This document shows positions 43,901 to 51,078 of a stretch of DNA of 52,766 nucleotides, in pieces. A program made the position numbers and the translations under genes. Position 1 is the stretch's first letter, and every line of letters starts with the position of its first letter. Source of the stretch: a bacterium (GTDB lineage Bacteria > Patescibacteriota > Microgenomatia > UBA10105 > UBA927); contig JAKAFY010000010.1 in NCBI GenBank assembly GCA_021817785.1, positions 1-52,766 on the forward strand. The letters run 5' to 3'. The notes beneath the pieces are model-generated. The model had not been told where the DNA came from, ran no database searches, and was given only the letters and a program-made list of their open reading frames with translations.

Positions 43901-46263
43901 GTTCCGTTTCCGGAAATCGTAAATGTCCAGTCACCCGGAACGGATGTTCCTCCGCGTACATTTTTAAGAAACGCTATATCCCCCTGATCTCTGGTGTTGG
44001 TTATCGTACAGGATGCACTGTCTCCATTATTTGTTATAGTCATTGCAGTATCACACGTTGTGTTTGTCTGTGTATAGTTTGTGGCAGTGGCCGTTTCACT
44101 TGCTGTATATGAACCCATTGGTACGCTCGTAAATACAGCGTCACCATTGGTATTCGCACATACTTGTCCATTGCCGGGATCAGGTGAAAGCGTAAAACAG
44201 AAATTTGAGAACGCAACTGACGTACCTACAATTGTTTTATGTACGGTAATCGTCCCCGATATCGGAGAATCAGTGATTGTACAGTTTGTCGTTTGCCCTG
44301 CGCTTACGGATACATCAGTACATGTCGAAGCTGACTGATAATATCCGGATGGTTCGGTAGCGACAGCAGTATATTGATCGGGCGAAAGGTTAGAAAATGT
44401 CGCATCGCCACTGCTATTCGTAGTTTGAACAAGATTGCCTGGGGTTACGGTAATAGTAATGTTGTTATTGGAATGTTGATCGGTAAATGTTTTGTGAACA
44501 ACGAGCGTGCCCGTTGTAGGAAGCAGTTTATTTCCAAAGTTTTGATTTGTGGATGTTGGTGTCGTAGCGCTAATTACTAATGGACCCTGGGTTAAACCAG
44601 TCGGATACGTTTTTGTCCAGCCTGACTGCTGTACCTCTCCGACGTAATACGTTCCAGGAGTAACACTAAAGGAATAGTTTCCACTTGCGTCAGTGGTGGT
44701 TGTTTGCAGAACGCTTGAGCAAGATGAATCGCTGCAGAGATTTATGGTCCAACCGCTCAATTTAGGTTCGTTGTCATACGACCCGTTTCCATTCGTATCA
44801 TTCCATTTATATCCGGATATTACTCCTGCTATCACTCCGCTTGGGTTAATTTGTAATGTTCCTCCCCCACCTAAATCAATCGCGCTAGAAATATTTGGGC
44901 TATCATCTACATTCGTTTGCAAGGATGCTCCAGGCCAGGAATGGGCGCCCAAACAACTGCTGATAGCCCCCGGAACTGACATGTGAAGTCCCCAATAAAA
45001 TACTGCGGTCGTAGCGGTGGCGGTGAATTTCACCTGAACGTATCGTCTATTGCCGCTCGTCACAGGCGCATTAACGTTCGTAACGTTAGCTCCTACTGTA
45101 TAAAAATTTCCATGACCCTCCGGAAATGCGTTATCTGCGGTTGGAGAGCCGGATATAAAAGTGGGTGACCTGCTGGTGTTATATTGTGCCAAGTAATCAA
45201 AACCGCAGTAGTTGTGACCACTCTGTGACATAAAGTAGTCATAGTAAATATTAAATCCATACGTTCCTCCAGAGGTTAGGTTTTGAATTGTCCAATAATG
45301 AGGAACAACCTCGCCTTCAAAATATTGTGAATTAGAACTTTGAAGTGCGCCATTTTGCCAATTTGCAGGTGATTTATCAGACCAATGCTCATAGTCGGCA
45401 TGACTCGGGTCACCTGAGCCATCCGTAAACGTCGTAGTTGCGATGACGGTGTCTCCGTCTTTGACGGCGACTTGGTAGTTTGGGCGGTAATTGCCGTCTA
45501 ATTGGTATGCGTAGATAAACGTACCGTTTTCATCGGTTTTTATTTCCGTTTCAAAATCAACAGCAGGTGTATCGGACGACGTGATGATTAGTTTATACGC
45601 GTGATGCGCTATAAATCCATTTCCGGTAATAAGTGCCGTATCGGTTGGGGCATAGTCTGCTTTGTTTGTGGTAAGTGTGGCGCTTGAGGTATTTACGGAA
45701 GTTAAATCGAGAGTGGCTGCCTGCGCATTGTTTACTATAGATGTTTCCAAATGGCCCTGACTAGTAGGTTGAACCGGAGTAGCGGTAGGAGTGGGAGTTG
45801 CGGATACGCCGTCCAGAATTTGTCCCTGCTGTTGCTCTTGGGTAGTGGGAGGAGCGGGAGGTCCAGTCGGCTGATTGGCAGTAGGATTCGGCGTACTGGT
45901 GACCGTGATGTCCGGTGTGGCGGTCTGTGTAGCAATGTCCGTAGGAGTCGGCATAAGCGTCACGCTTGGGGTAGCTGCCGATGTGTCTGTGGCTGTAGGT
46001 GTGGCGATCACATCCGGTGTTGGGCTAAGCGTTGTCGTATCCGTGGGTGCCGGACTGGCAGACGGTGTAGACATTTCCGTAGGTGTCGGTGTAGCGGTAT
46101 CTGCGGGAGTGGGAGCTACGGTATCCGTCGGTGTCGGGGTTGCTGTCGGGGTTGCTTCTTGTGCAAAGACGTGAGGGGTCACCGTTTGAAGGGCCGGAAT
46201 AAGCGGTTGAACAAACATCACTATACTCGAGAGTATAGATAACAATACACGAGCCCGTTTCAT
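40987..46263 (-). CDS. Giant LPATG-anchored repeat surface protein
   Basis: 1758 residues. Signal peptide MKRARVLLSILSSIVMFVQ...VFAQ, then a Thr/Pro-rich spacer (about 40-150), an Ig-like region (DYAPTDTALITGNGF), a lectin-like region, an SdrD_B-like unit (ISGYKWNDTNGNGSYDN), ten SpaA/Cna-B-like repeats beginning with xVxHK or xVxK and ending C-T-x-TNTRDxG, and a DUF11 domain. It ends ELPATG, hydrophobic helix, GRRYHA: a complete sorting signal. Repeats carry paired Cys where Gram-positive pilins use isopeptide bonds. Start at 46263 matches the signal peptide. Probably an adhesin or cell-contact stalk; role inferred. Confidence 0.92.
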   Translation of the reverse strand: MKRARVLLSILSSIVMFVQPLIPALQTVTPHVFAQEATPTATPTPTDTVAPTPADTATPTPTEMSTPSASPAPTDTTTLSPTPDVIATPTATDTSAATPSVTLMPTPTDIATQTATPDITVTSTPNPTANQPTGPPAPPTTQEQQQGQILDGVSATPTPTATPVQPTSQGHLETSIVNNAQAATLDLTSVNTSSATLTTNKADYAPTDTALITGNGFIAHHAYKLIITSSDTPAVDFETEIKTDENGTFIYAYQLDGNYRPNYQVAVKDGDTVIATTTFTDGSGDPSHADYEHWSDKSPANWQNGALQSSNSQYFEGEVVPHYWTIQNLTSGGTYGFNIYYDYFMSQSGHNYCGFDYLAQYNTSRSPTFISGSPTADNAFPEGHGNFYTVGANVTNVNAPVTSGNRRYVQVKFTATATTAVFYWGLHMSVPGAISSCLGAHSWPGASLQTNVDDSPNISSAIDLGGGGTLQINPSGVIAGVISGYKWNDTNGNGSYDNEPKLSGWTINLCSDSSCSSVLQTTTTDASGNYSFSVTPGTYYVGEVQQSGWTKTYPTGLTQGPLVISATTPTSTNQNFGNKLLPTTGTLVVHKTFTDQHSNNNITITVTPGNLVQTTNSSGDATFSNLSPDQYTAVATEPSGYYQSASTCTDVSVSAGQTTNCTITDSPISGTITVHKTIVGTSVAFSNFCFTLSPDPGNGQVCANTNGDAVFTSVPMGSYTASETATATNYTQTNTTCDTAMTITNNGDSASCTITNTRDQGDIAFLKNVRGGTSVPGDWTFTISGNGTAVSGDTKTYDTGSYTVTESGPDNYTLTSASGACSLTNDVVALTVTKQGGTCTITNTRNTADLNVVKVVDDKSPLTDWSFSLDGADAVAADVNGNVDFGQVTTNVAHTITESGIHGSNYTLYSVTGTDCTDNTDGSSGSVTIPNGSVGTTCTFTNHRNVGSLTIHKVDQLGNPMSNVAFGISGTSTASGSTDAKGDVTFTNLPTGSYSVSETVPTDYHWTSATGDCSDANPSDVTVTTAGQSCTFTNTRDTGTLKIVKHTTGGDATFDFTTTGGGTVPASFAITTSENTGSQQFDDVPTGTYSVSETALNGWDLTGATCTGDNTPSAIHVTYGSTVTCTFDNTKLATVIVTKYEDSNADGGMNYAETGLSGWDITLGVTTQTTGTDGTTTFTNVVPDEYSLSEQLKTGWIQSNIRCYNGDTQVGYDGNGYLVDVTAGSTINCYIGNYKNAHIVVTKDVVDPYGEPTTDTSTSFSFSVSGSTDSASLTDGQSHDYEVTPGVHSISETTNDHYDFIGCDAGTAGDTFSGATVSVASGETLNVTCTNSQHFGSITVHKSVDLTGNGTFVSADPGAFTWTLDGNGSYAMGSTDSSVVPGQHSVSENSPSGYHFVGWYPTNSDEQYSCTNLPKGEQYSTLPISVNVGPDGASDYTLCNARDTGVLTVHKLQDTTGTGDYSTFDSTDFTWGTDGETVPYTMGEGQTLGTGSYNVYESHKDGYTFTGWFYGNPDYEGSDFSCNDPEYTTLPTNLDVSYGETTEITLCNKIQNPILTITKTNNAVGDQSPGGNVTFTLTVTATQSAAYNVQVVDLPSKGFTYRAGSASAVSSVRGALAGALTHIYASPGIWSLGTMAIGETVTLTYIADISADQKPGLYKDLALAYGCKSEASCTSGDAMSVTANAVEPGFVSDTYAGTSVNVVKEQQNGGTLNKHEGEVLGASTELPATGANELWLALAGLLFITGLGCVFIGRRYHA

Positions 46264-46309
46264 AAATATAACCAAAAATAATTTCAACGAGTTGGGCAGC
46301 TCCGTATGG

Positions 46310-46338
46310 ATTGTATGCCCTAAATCCCATAATGTCAA
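46310..46338 (-). promoter_or_regulatory. Promoter of the giant surface-protein operon
   Basis: Minus strand TTGACA (46333-46338), 17-bp spacer, TACAAT (46310-46315). Predicted ~40-nt 5' UTR, unlike the leaderless genes. Confidence 0.75.
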
Positions 46339-46410
46339 ACACGAGATCTCTAGTGTATTGCAATTGTAATGTGTATCACTTTATCTGCCTGGAGACTGGT
46401 ATGACGACGC

Positions 46411-46443
46411 CATCAAAAAGCCCTCCATGTTGGAGGGCTTTTT
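46411..46443 (-). terminator. Intrinsic terminator after the RRM gene
   Basis: AAAAAGCCCTCC-ATGTT-GGAGGGCTTTTT; T-runs on both strands, so it could work bidirectionally. It follows the RRM gene on the minus strand. Confidence 0.88.
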
Positions 46444-46466
46444 GTGTATATATGCGTATAACGATA

Positions 46467-46901
46467 TTACCAATCGCGTCCGCCGCGGTCATCCCCGCCG
46501 CCGCCGAAATCCCGGCCGCCACGATGTCCACCTCCACCGCCTCGGTGACCGCCACCTCCGCCGCCTCGGTTATACCCGCCTCCACCTCCACCGCCTCGGT
46601 AGCCACCGCCACCACCACCGAAGGACCGTCCGCCACCACCGCCCGTGCGGGGTTCCATGGGACGCGCTTCGTTGACGACGATCGCACGACCGTCCAGCGT
46701 TTTACCGTTTAATTCGGCAATCGCTTTCTGGGCTTCCTCATCTGAGGACATTTCTACGAACCCGAATCCGCGGGATTTACCCGTGAATTTATCGGTGAGC
46801 ACTGTCGCCGATACAACCGTTCCTGCGGTTGCGAAAAAATCCTTTAAACTGTCATTCGTAGTATCCCACGAAAGACTCCCGACAAATAGTTTAGCTGCCA
46901 T
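46467..46901 (-). CDS. Gly-rich RRM RNA-binding protein
   Basis: One RRM (residues 1-82) with RNP2 LFVGSLSW and RNP1 KSRGFGFVEM, then a tail of GGG/RGG/YRGG repeats. 144 residues. Resembles cyanobacterial Rbp proteins, often cold-induced; target RNAs unknown. GGGAGG lies 11 nt before the ATG. tRNA-Val is just upstream on the same strand. Confidence 0.92.
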   Translation of the reverse strand: MAAKLFVGSLSWDTTNDSLKDFFATAGTVVSATVLTDKFTGKSRGFGFVEMSSDEEAQKAIAELNGKTLDGRAIVVNEARPMEPRTGGGGGRSFGGGGGGYRGGGGGGGYNRGGGGGGHRGGGGGHRGGRDFGGGGDDRGGRDW

Positions 46902-46957
46902 AGTGGCTAGCCTCCCTTCACAAAATATTTTATACCTGTATGGTAGGTGTCGAACTG

Positions 46958-47031
46958 TGGGCGTACAGGGATTCGAACCCCGGACCTTTGCAATGTGAAT
47001 GCAACGCTCTAACCAACTGAGCTATGCGCCC
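46958..47031 (-). tRNA. tRNA-Val (CAC)
   Basis: 74 nt. Acceptor GGGCGCA/TACGCCC with one C-A mismatch at pair 6, D arm GCTC, anticodon arm TTGCA-TTCACAT-TGCAA (anticodon CAC), T arm CGGGG-TTCGAAT-CCCTG, discriminator A. CCA not encoded. Confidence 0.93.
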
Positions 47032-47097
47032 CCTATTTTTTTTTGGACATTCCTCCTGGAAGAATATCCCAGCGATTTTTCCTATATGTGCCGCGAA

Positions 47098-47187
47098 CTA
47101 TTTACCCCAACACGTTACATTCGCGACAATAGTAATTGTCCCATGTGCACTACCCGACTGCACCGATACCCCTGAGGCAGTCTTCAT
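47098..47187 (-). CDS. Possible 29-residue peptide
   Basis: Reverse-strand ATG at 47187 to TAG at 47098 (MKTASGVSVQSGSAHGTITI...). TATAAT lies 1 nt upstream. It is in the 195-base gap between tRNA-Val and the next gene, in which I otherwise see only a GGAGGAAT motif and an A-run beside the tRNA. Coding status doubtful. Confidence 0.2.
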   Translation of the reverse strand: MKTASGVSVQSGSAHGTITIVANVTCWGK

Positions 47188-47226
47188 TATTATATAGGAA
47201 ATACTTCTGAGGGAAAACGGCATACA

Positions 47227-47823
47227 TTACCCAGCTGCAGTAGCAATCGACCGTTCGTTGGAGAGCCCGAAGGTGGTCCCGTGTTTTTTATACATACCCC
47301 AATAGCCCATTTTCTTTTTGCGTGCGTGAAACGTACTCAACCAGCTTCTGCTGTCTTCGATCTGTTGGCGAAGCACGGCGATAAATGACCGCAGCTGCTC
47401 ATAAAAGTTCATGTGGTAGATACCCGGATTGACCGGTTCCTCGCTGATGGCGGCCTGGACGTCCGTGTGCAGATTCTTCAGGGATTTTGCAAGTTCTTTG
47501 AGTTCCTTGCGGATAGCATCGATCTGCTGGCGCGTTTGTGCTTCCAACTCAGTCACGTTGGGTCGGGGCGCTACTTCGATGCGCGGACGTGCGACGGCTG
47601 CAGGCTGTGCTTCTGGCTGTGGGGTACCAAATTCGATAACCTGGTTCGGTTCCAGATCGCCGGATTTCGGAGCGCCTCCCAACAGAGACGTCAGGATGTC
47701 CGAGCCTATTTTGGCGACTTCGTGCGTGGTTTGCGTGCCTATACCGGACGGGATGGACCCCAGAGCCTCGAGGAGGTTGTCATTTTTGTACGAACCGATT
47801 TGTTTCTTTGCTCCCTGTGTCAT
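47227..47823 (-). CDS. Coiled-coil protein of CPR type, unknown function
   Basis: 198 residues. N-terminal segment with NLLEALGSIPSG, a Pro/Ala linker, a coiled coil (ELEAQTRQQIDAIRKELKELAKSLKN), then a conserved-looking NPGIYHMNFYEQLRSFIAVLRQQIEDSRSWL and a C-terminal GYWGMYKKHGTTFGLSNERS. No signal peptide. It resembles CPR proteins annotated as DUF5660, from memory only. Promoter at 47833. Confidence 0.75.
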   Translation of the reverse strand: MTQGAKKQIGSYKNDNLLEALGSIPSGIGTQTTHEVAKIGSDILTSLLGGAPKSGDLEPNQVIEFGTPQPEAQPAAVARPRIEVAPRPNVTELEAQTRQQIDAIRKELKELAKSLKNLHTDVQAAISEEPVNPGIYHMNFYEQLRSFIAVLRQQIEDSRSWLSTFHARKKKMGYWGMYKKHGTTFGLSNERSIATAAG

Positions 47824-47832
47824 GGTGGCCGG

Positions 47833-47861
47833 ATTATACTACAGGTCAGGCTAAATTACAA
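47833..47861 (-). promoter_or_regulatory. Promoter of the coiled-coil gene
   Basis: TTGTAA (47856-47861), 17-bp spacer, perfect TATAAT (47833-47838), 9 nt before the ATG at 47823. Best example of leaderless geometry. Confidence 0.7.
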
Positions 47862-47869
47862 AATACACC

Positions 47870-48718
47870 TTAGCCGGCAAGCGCGTCAAGCGTCTTTTGT
47901 CTGCGGATCAGCGAGGTCAGGTAATACCGCTGATTCTCCAGATTTTGGCGTTCTTCCGGGGTTTTGGCACTTTCTATCACCTTGGCAATCTCGGCATCGG
48001 TGACCTCTACATGCTCCTGATCGGCAATTGCTTCCAAGGCAAACTCCAGGCTCAGGTTCTTTTTGGCGATGTCGGCGTATTCCGCACGTACGGAATCGGC
48101 AGTTTTGTTCGTGGAGGCCAGGTACTGCTCGACCGTCAGGCCTAATTTTTTCGTCTGGTCTACTAACTGGGACAACTGATGCGTAACTTCGTGCTCGACA
48201 AGGAGTGCCGGGATGGTCACGGTGACGGCGGACAGGATAGCAGTCAGCACCTCGTCGACGGTGGGGCCTTTGGCATCTGCTTCCTTCGGCTCGTCTTTAC
48301 CCGGTATAAACAGCTTTTTGGTTTTTGTGGCTTTCAGGTCATTGACCGCTTTTTTGTAGTCACCCAGGGTGACCGGCGGCTTTTCGCAGGTTTTGGCGAT
48401 AATCACCCAGTCTTTGCCTTCTTCGGCACTTTTCAGATCGATCTGCGGCATCATGATCGGGGTAATGTTGTGTTCCGTGACGGCATCGGTATATGCTTTC
48501 GGGACGAGGCGTTTGATGGTTTCTTCGTAGACTTTATTTTTATCGATATTTTCCTCGACCATCTTTTTCGGCGCTTTGCCTTTCCTAAATCCTGCTATTT
48601 CGGCGTTTGCGGCCGTTTCATCGACCACGACCTGGTACGTCGTCTGGATATCGGTCCAGGGAATAGAAATTTCGAATTCCAACGAGCCGTCAGCAGTGCG
48701 GTTGATAGTACTTTTCAT
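47870..48718 (-). CDS. tig: Trigger factor without PPIase domain
   Basis: Ribosome-bound chaperone. N-terminal domain with the ribosome-docking GFRKGKAPKKMV signature; the FKBP-type PPIase domain is absent, and the chain runs into the substrate-binding C-domain (VDEVLTAILSAVTVTIPALLVEHEV onward). 282 residues against ~430. Start MKSTINRTADGSL at 48718; extended -10 TGgTACACT lies 7 nt upstream. Confidence 0.88.
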   Translation of the reverse strand: MKSTINRTADGSLEFEISIPWTDIQTTYQVVVDETAANAEIAGFRKGKAPKKMVEENIDKNKVYEETIKRLVPKAYTDAVTEHNITPIMMPQIDLKSAEEGKDWVIIAKTCEKPPVTLGDYKKAVNDLKATKTKKLFIPGKDEPKEADAKGPTVDEVLTAILSAVTVTIPALLVEHEVTHQLSQLVDQTKKLGLTVEQYLASTNKTADSVRAEYADIAKKNLSLEFALEAIADQEHVEVTDAEIAKVIESAKTPEERQNLENQRYYLTSLIRRQKTLDALAG

Positions 48719-48725
48719 GTGCTTA

Positions 48726-48754
48726 AGTGTACCATACGGCCATCCCTGCTGCAA
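48726..48754 (-). promoter_or_regulatory. Promoter of trigger factor gene
   Basis: TTGCAG (48749-48754), 17-bp spacer, extended -10 TGgTACACT (hexamer 48726-48731), 7 nt from the ATG. Confidence 0.55.
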
Positions 48755-48762
48755 AAGGCAAA

Positions 48763-49188
48763 TTAGGGAGACAGGCCAAGGTCTGTGTTGAGTATGGGCG
48801 GGGTAAACGACGGATCATTGATGTTGAGAATCTGCAGGCCCGCCGAAAGAGAACTGACGGCGGATTGGAATGACATAAACGCACTCGTTGAGGCAAGGCG
48901 TGACGGTGTACGTATGGGCGTAGGCGTCGGTGGCGGTGCCTCGATAGGTGTCGGTGTGACTGCTATGGGCGTCTGCTGAAGAGAGCGTACGTAAAACACG
49001 GCGGTGATAAGAATGGCCATCAGAAAAATACCCGCCACGACCAGTATGTGGTTGGGCAACCTCCTTTTGCCCTGAGGTGCCGCGGGAGCCGTGGGGGTCA
49101 CAGGATCTGAGGCGATATCCGCTGTAACCGTAGCAGTCGATCCCGGATCGGGTGAGTTTGGAGCTATTGGTACGTTTATATCATTCAT
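48763..49188 (-). CDS. Single-pass membrane protein, unknown function
   Basis: 141 residues: acidic Pro/Thr-rich cytoplasmic N-terminus, basic KRRLPNH stop, TM (ILVVAGIFLMAILITAVFYV), external Pro-Thr linker (TPTPIEAPPPTPTP), then a short Ser-rich segment. Start MNDINVPIAP at 49188, overlapping the upstream stop by 8 nt. No family recognised. Confidence 0.6.
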   Translation of the reverse strand: MNDINVPIAPNSPDPGSTATVTADIASDPVTPTAPAAPQGKRRLPNHILVVAGIFLMAILITAVFYVRSLQQTPIAVTPTPIEAPPPTPTPIRTPSRLASTSAFMSFQSAVSSLSAGLQILNINDPSFTPPILNTDLGLSP

Positions 49189-49981
49189 AGTGTAATGCAT
49201 CCTGCAGTTCACCTAGGTAGGATGCTCCCTCTATGAGGTCCTGCCTGGCGGCAAGCATGGTTTTTTGGATAGTTGCAAGCTGCCGATCCTGTTCCTGTAC
49301 GTCGCCTTTAATGCCCGGCAGGGCTTTTTGGATGAGTACGATTTTCTCGGTAAATAAACTGTGTTGGTTGGATAAATTGAGCATCCACCGATCCATGGTC
49401 GCCTGTTTTTCCGGTGACGAGTCACCACGGCTTGCGGCGATGAGGGTCTGGGCGGAGGCTGCTGCCGCGTCGAATTTTGAACCGAAGTATTGGAGATACC
49501 CGAGGTTGATGCCCACGATGGTCTGGCGGTATGCGGCCTGCATCGCGTTATAATTTTTGATAAATGCGGTCGAGACGGTGGCCGCATCGGCAAGCGTGCC
49601 GATCGTCTGTGACTGCACTGTATTCTGGTCAAGCAGCCCGATCTGGTTGGTGATTGCCGTGCGGTATCCTGCGGTATCCGCGGACCCCAAGCCCGGATTT
49701 TCGTTGAGTTTCTCGTTCAAAAACAGGAAGTATGTTTTGGCAACCATATTCCGCTGGGCGAGCAGCGCTTTTACTTTATCCAAGGCGTCCTGTTGGGCAG
49801 TCAATGAATTAAACTGTTTGTATTGGGTATATGCCGCCTGGAAATCCGACAGTTTCTGACGGTATTGGTCGAACTGATAGTTAAAGTCCTGATAGGCCTG
49901 CGGGGAGGATGCCTGTACGGGAGTCCGCCACAACGAAATACCCGCAACAAGTAAAATGACCAGGGGCAGAAAGCGCCTCAT
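49181..49981 (-). CDS. Exported helical protein, unknown function
   Basis: Signal peptide MRRFLPLVILLVAGISLWRTPVQAS, then an all-helical, Gln-rich mature chain (QAYQDFNYQFDQYRQKLSDF and long coiled segments to the end). 266 residues, start at 49981. Coupled to the single-pass protein. No family recognised; a periplasm-like space scaffold or lipid-binding helical protein are guesses. Confidence 0.68.
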   Translation of the reverse strand: MRRFLPLVILLVAGISLWRTPVQASSPQAYQDFNYQFDQYRQKLSDFQAAYTQYKQFNSLTAQQDALDKVKALLAQRNMVAKTYFLFLNEKLNENPGLGSADTAGYRTAITNQIGLLDQNTVQSQTIGTLADAATVSTAFIKNYNAMQAAYRQTIVGINLGYLQYFGSKFDAAAASAQTLIAASRGDSSPEKQATMDRWMLNLSNQHSLFTEKIVLIQKALPGIKGDVQEQDRQLATIQKTMLAARQDLIEGASYLGELQDALHYE

Positions 49982-49987
49982 GTGTTC

Positions 49988-50016
49988 ATGGTAGCATTGA
50001 TTCAGCAACAGGGCAA
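49988..50016 (-). promoter_or_regulatory. Promoter of the exported helical protein gene
   Basis: TTGCCC (50011-50016), 17-bp spacer, extended -10 TGcTACCAT (hexamer 49988-49993), 6 nt from the ATG at 49981. Confidence 0.5.
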
Positions 50017-50020
50017 TGCG

Positions 50021-50085
50021 TGCCGGGAAGAGGACTCGGACCTCTAAACCTTACGGTATCCCGCTTAGCGGGACGCATCCCCGGG
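50021..50085 (-). pseudogene. D-arm-less tRNA-Leu-like remnant
   Basis: Abuts the tRNA-Leu directly. A T arm (AGAGG-TCCGAGT-CCTCT), a variable arm ACC-GTAA-GGT and an anticodon-type stem GTCCC-GCTAAGC-GGGAT (would-be anticodon TAA, Leu) are visible, but only about 5 nt remain where the D arm should be. The acceptor strands CCCGGGG/TCCCGGC pair at 6 of 7. Position 33 is C and position 55 is C, both abnormal. Confidence 0.6.
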
Positions 50086-50166
50086 TGCCGCTGAGAGGAC
50101 TTGAACCTCTACGCCTTACGGCATACGCTCCTAAAGCGTACGTGTATACCATTTCACCACAGCGGC
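50086..50166 (-). tRNA. tRNA-Leu (TAG)
   Basis: 81 nt. Acceptor GCCGCTG/CAGCGGC with discriminator A, anticodon arm TACGC-TTTAGGA-GCGTA (anticodon TAG), long variable arm TGCC-GTAA-GGC, T arm AGAGG-TTCAAGT-CCTCT. CCA not encoded. Confidence 0.95.
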
Positions 50167-50188
50167 AACACGGCTATTATACCCTGCT

Positions 50189-50755
50189 TTAGATGGTGAC
50201 GGCTAGGGCTTTCGGAGACGTCGGACGGAACGCTTCGATGTCCGAGATAAACCATTTGACTTTATACGCCCAGGCAGGAGAAGCGGCATAGATGCGTCCG
50301 ATTTCATCGACCGTTTTGGCGCCTTTATCCATATAGTTATACCGCAATCCTTCGGATACTTTGGTCACGCCGTCTTTCCAGTCCGTAAAGTGTATGCCGT
50401 CGTTGGCTCCGGTAAACACGCCCCATCCCCACGCATTGTACGAGCCGGTCGGGATATGCTGGCCAAATGTGGATTCCACACCGGAGATAGCAGCCACCAG
50501 TTTCCAATCCAGGTGTAAGCGGTCCGCTTCGTGAATAAAATATGCGGCATCATCCGCAAACGGCGCATGACGTGATTCCAAATAGGCTTTCAGAAACGCA
50601 GGCCGGGGATCCGGATCGGCTACGGGGACATTCGGTTTGGCAGACGGATCGGACATCGGCGCATCCTGTGCATAGACAGGCGTTCCGGTCGTTGCCGGCA
50701 TGGCCAGAAATCCCAAGAGCGTAATACATGCGATGATGTATAGTATTTTGTTCAT
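50189..50755 (-). CDS. Exported glucosaminidase/lytic-transglycosylase-like protein
   Basis: Signal peptide MNKILYIIACITLLGFLAMPATTGTPVYA, Pro/Asp linker, then a lysozyme-like core: VAAISGVESTFGQHIPTGSYNAWGWG, where the Glu in VES is the likely catalytic acid, and GVTKVSEGLRYNYMDKG. 188 residues, start at 50755 with AGAGG upstream. Paralogous to the next gene upstream (51079-51669). Its long structured leader suggests tight control of wall cleavage. Confidence 0.8.
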   Translation of the reverse strand: MNKILYIIACITLLGFLAMPATTGTPVYAQDAPMSDPSAKPNVPVADPDPRPAFLKAYLESRHAPFADDAAYFIHEADRLHLDWKLVAAISGVESTFGQHIPTGSYNAWGWGVFTGANDGIHFTDWKDGVTKVSEGLRYNYMDKGAKTVDEIGRIYAASPAWAYKVKWFISDIEAFRPTSPKALAVTI

Positions 50756-50963
50756 ACGTCTTACCTCTTCTCGAGTCCCGATACACAATCGGCATTCAAG
50801 ACGGGGTAAGAGGGATCGTGTATAGCGGGTTACCTGGGGAACGGAGGCTATTTAGCCTCGACTGCGGATGTTTTTAATAGACACTCAAGGGCAGAGGATA
50901 TTTGAGTATCTATTAAAAACCCTAAAGCAAGTCATGGATTAGATAACTAACCTTAGGATCTAA
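50756..50963 (-). promoter_or_regulatory. Long structured 5' leader of the muralytic-like gene
   Basis: About 208 nt between promoter and ATG, no ORF seen. Helices, 5' to 3': CCTTAG/CTAAGG; a 19-bp stem (50870-50888 with 50902-50920) GTTTTTAATAGATACTCAA/TTGAGTGTCTATTAAAAAC with one wobble pair; GAGGCT/AGCCTC; and CCCG(CT)ATACACGATC/GATTGTGTATCGGG close to the gene. TCTTACC can pair with GGTAAGA over the ribosome site. No T-run terminator. It looks like a cis-regulatory RNA; I could not match it to a known class. Confidence 0.6.
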
Positions 50964-50969
50964 GGAGGA

Positions 50970-50998
50970 AGTATAGCCTATAATAGCTATCTTGTCAA
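50970..50998 (-). promoter_or_regulatory. Strong promoter of the structured leader
   Basis: TTGACA (50993-50998), 17-bp spacer, TATACT (50970-50975) on the minus strand. Near-consensus. Nothing else is visible between here and 51078. Confidence 0.8.
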
Positions 50999-51078
50999 GT
51001 TTATGGGATATGATCTAATGAAGTTGCAACGCTCCATAGTAGAATAAATGAGGTAAATCGAGGCTATTATAGGGTATA

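Noticed and set aside
45751-46242. Long plus-strand ORFs (45751-46242, 45875-46174) opposite the signal-peptide/Thr-Pro region of the giant surface protein
   Set aside because: They mirror codon-biased low-complexity DNA of the real gene: composition is a Cys/Arg/Gly or Val/Gly repeat with no domain or initiation signal.
50870-50920. 19-bp hairpin in the muralytic leader as a terminator
   Set aside because: It is AT-rich, has no T-run following on the transcribed strand, and transcription must continue to reach the gene.
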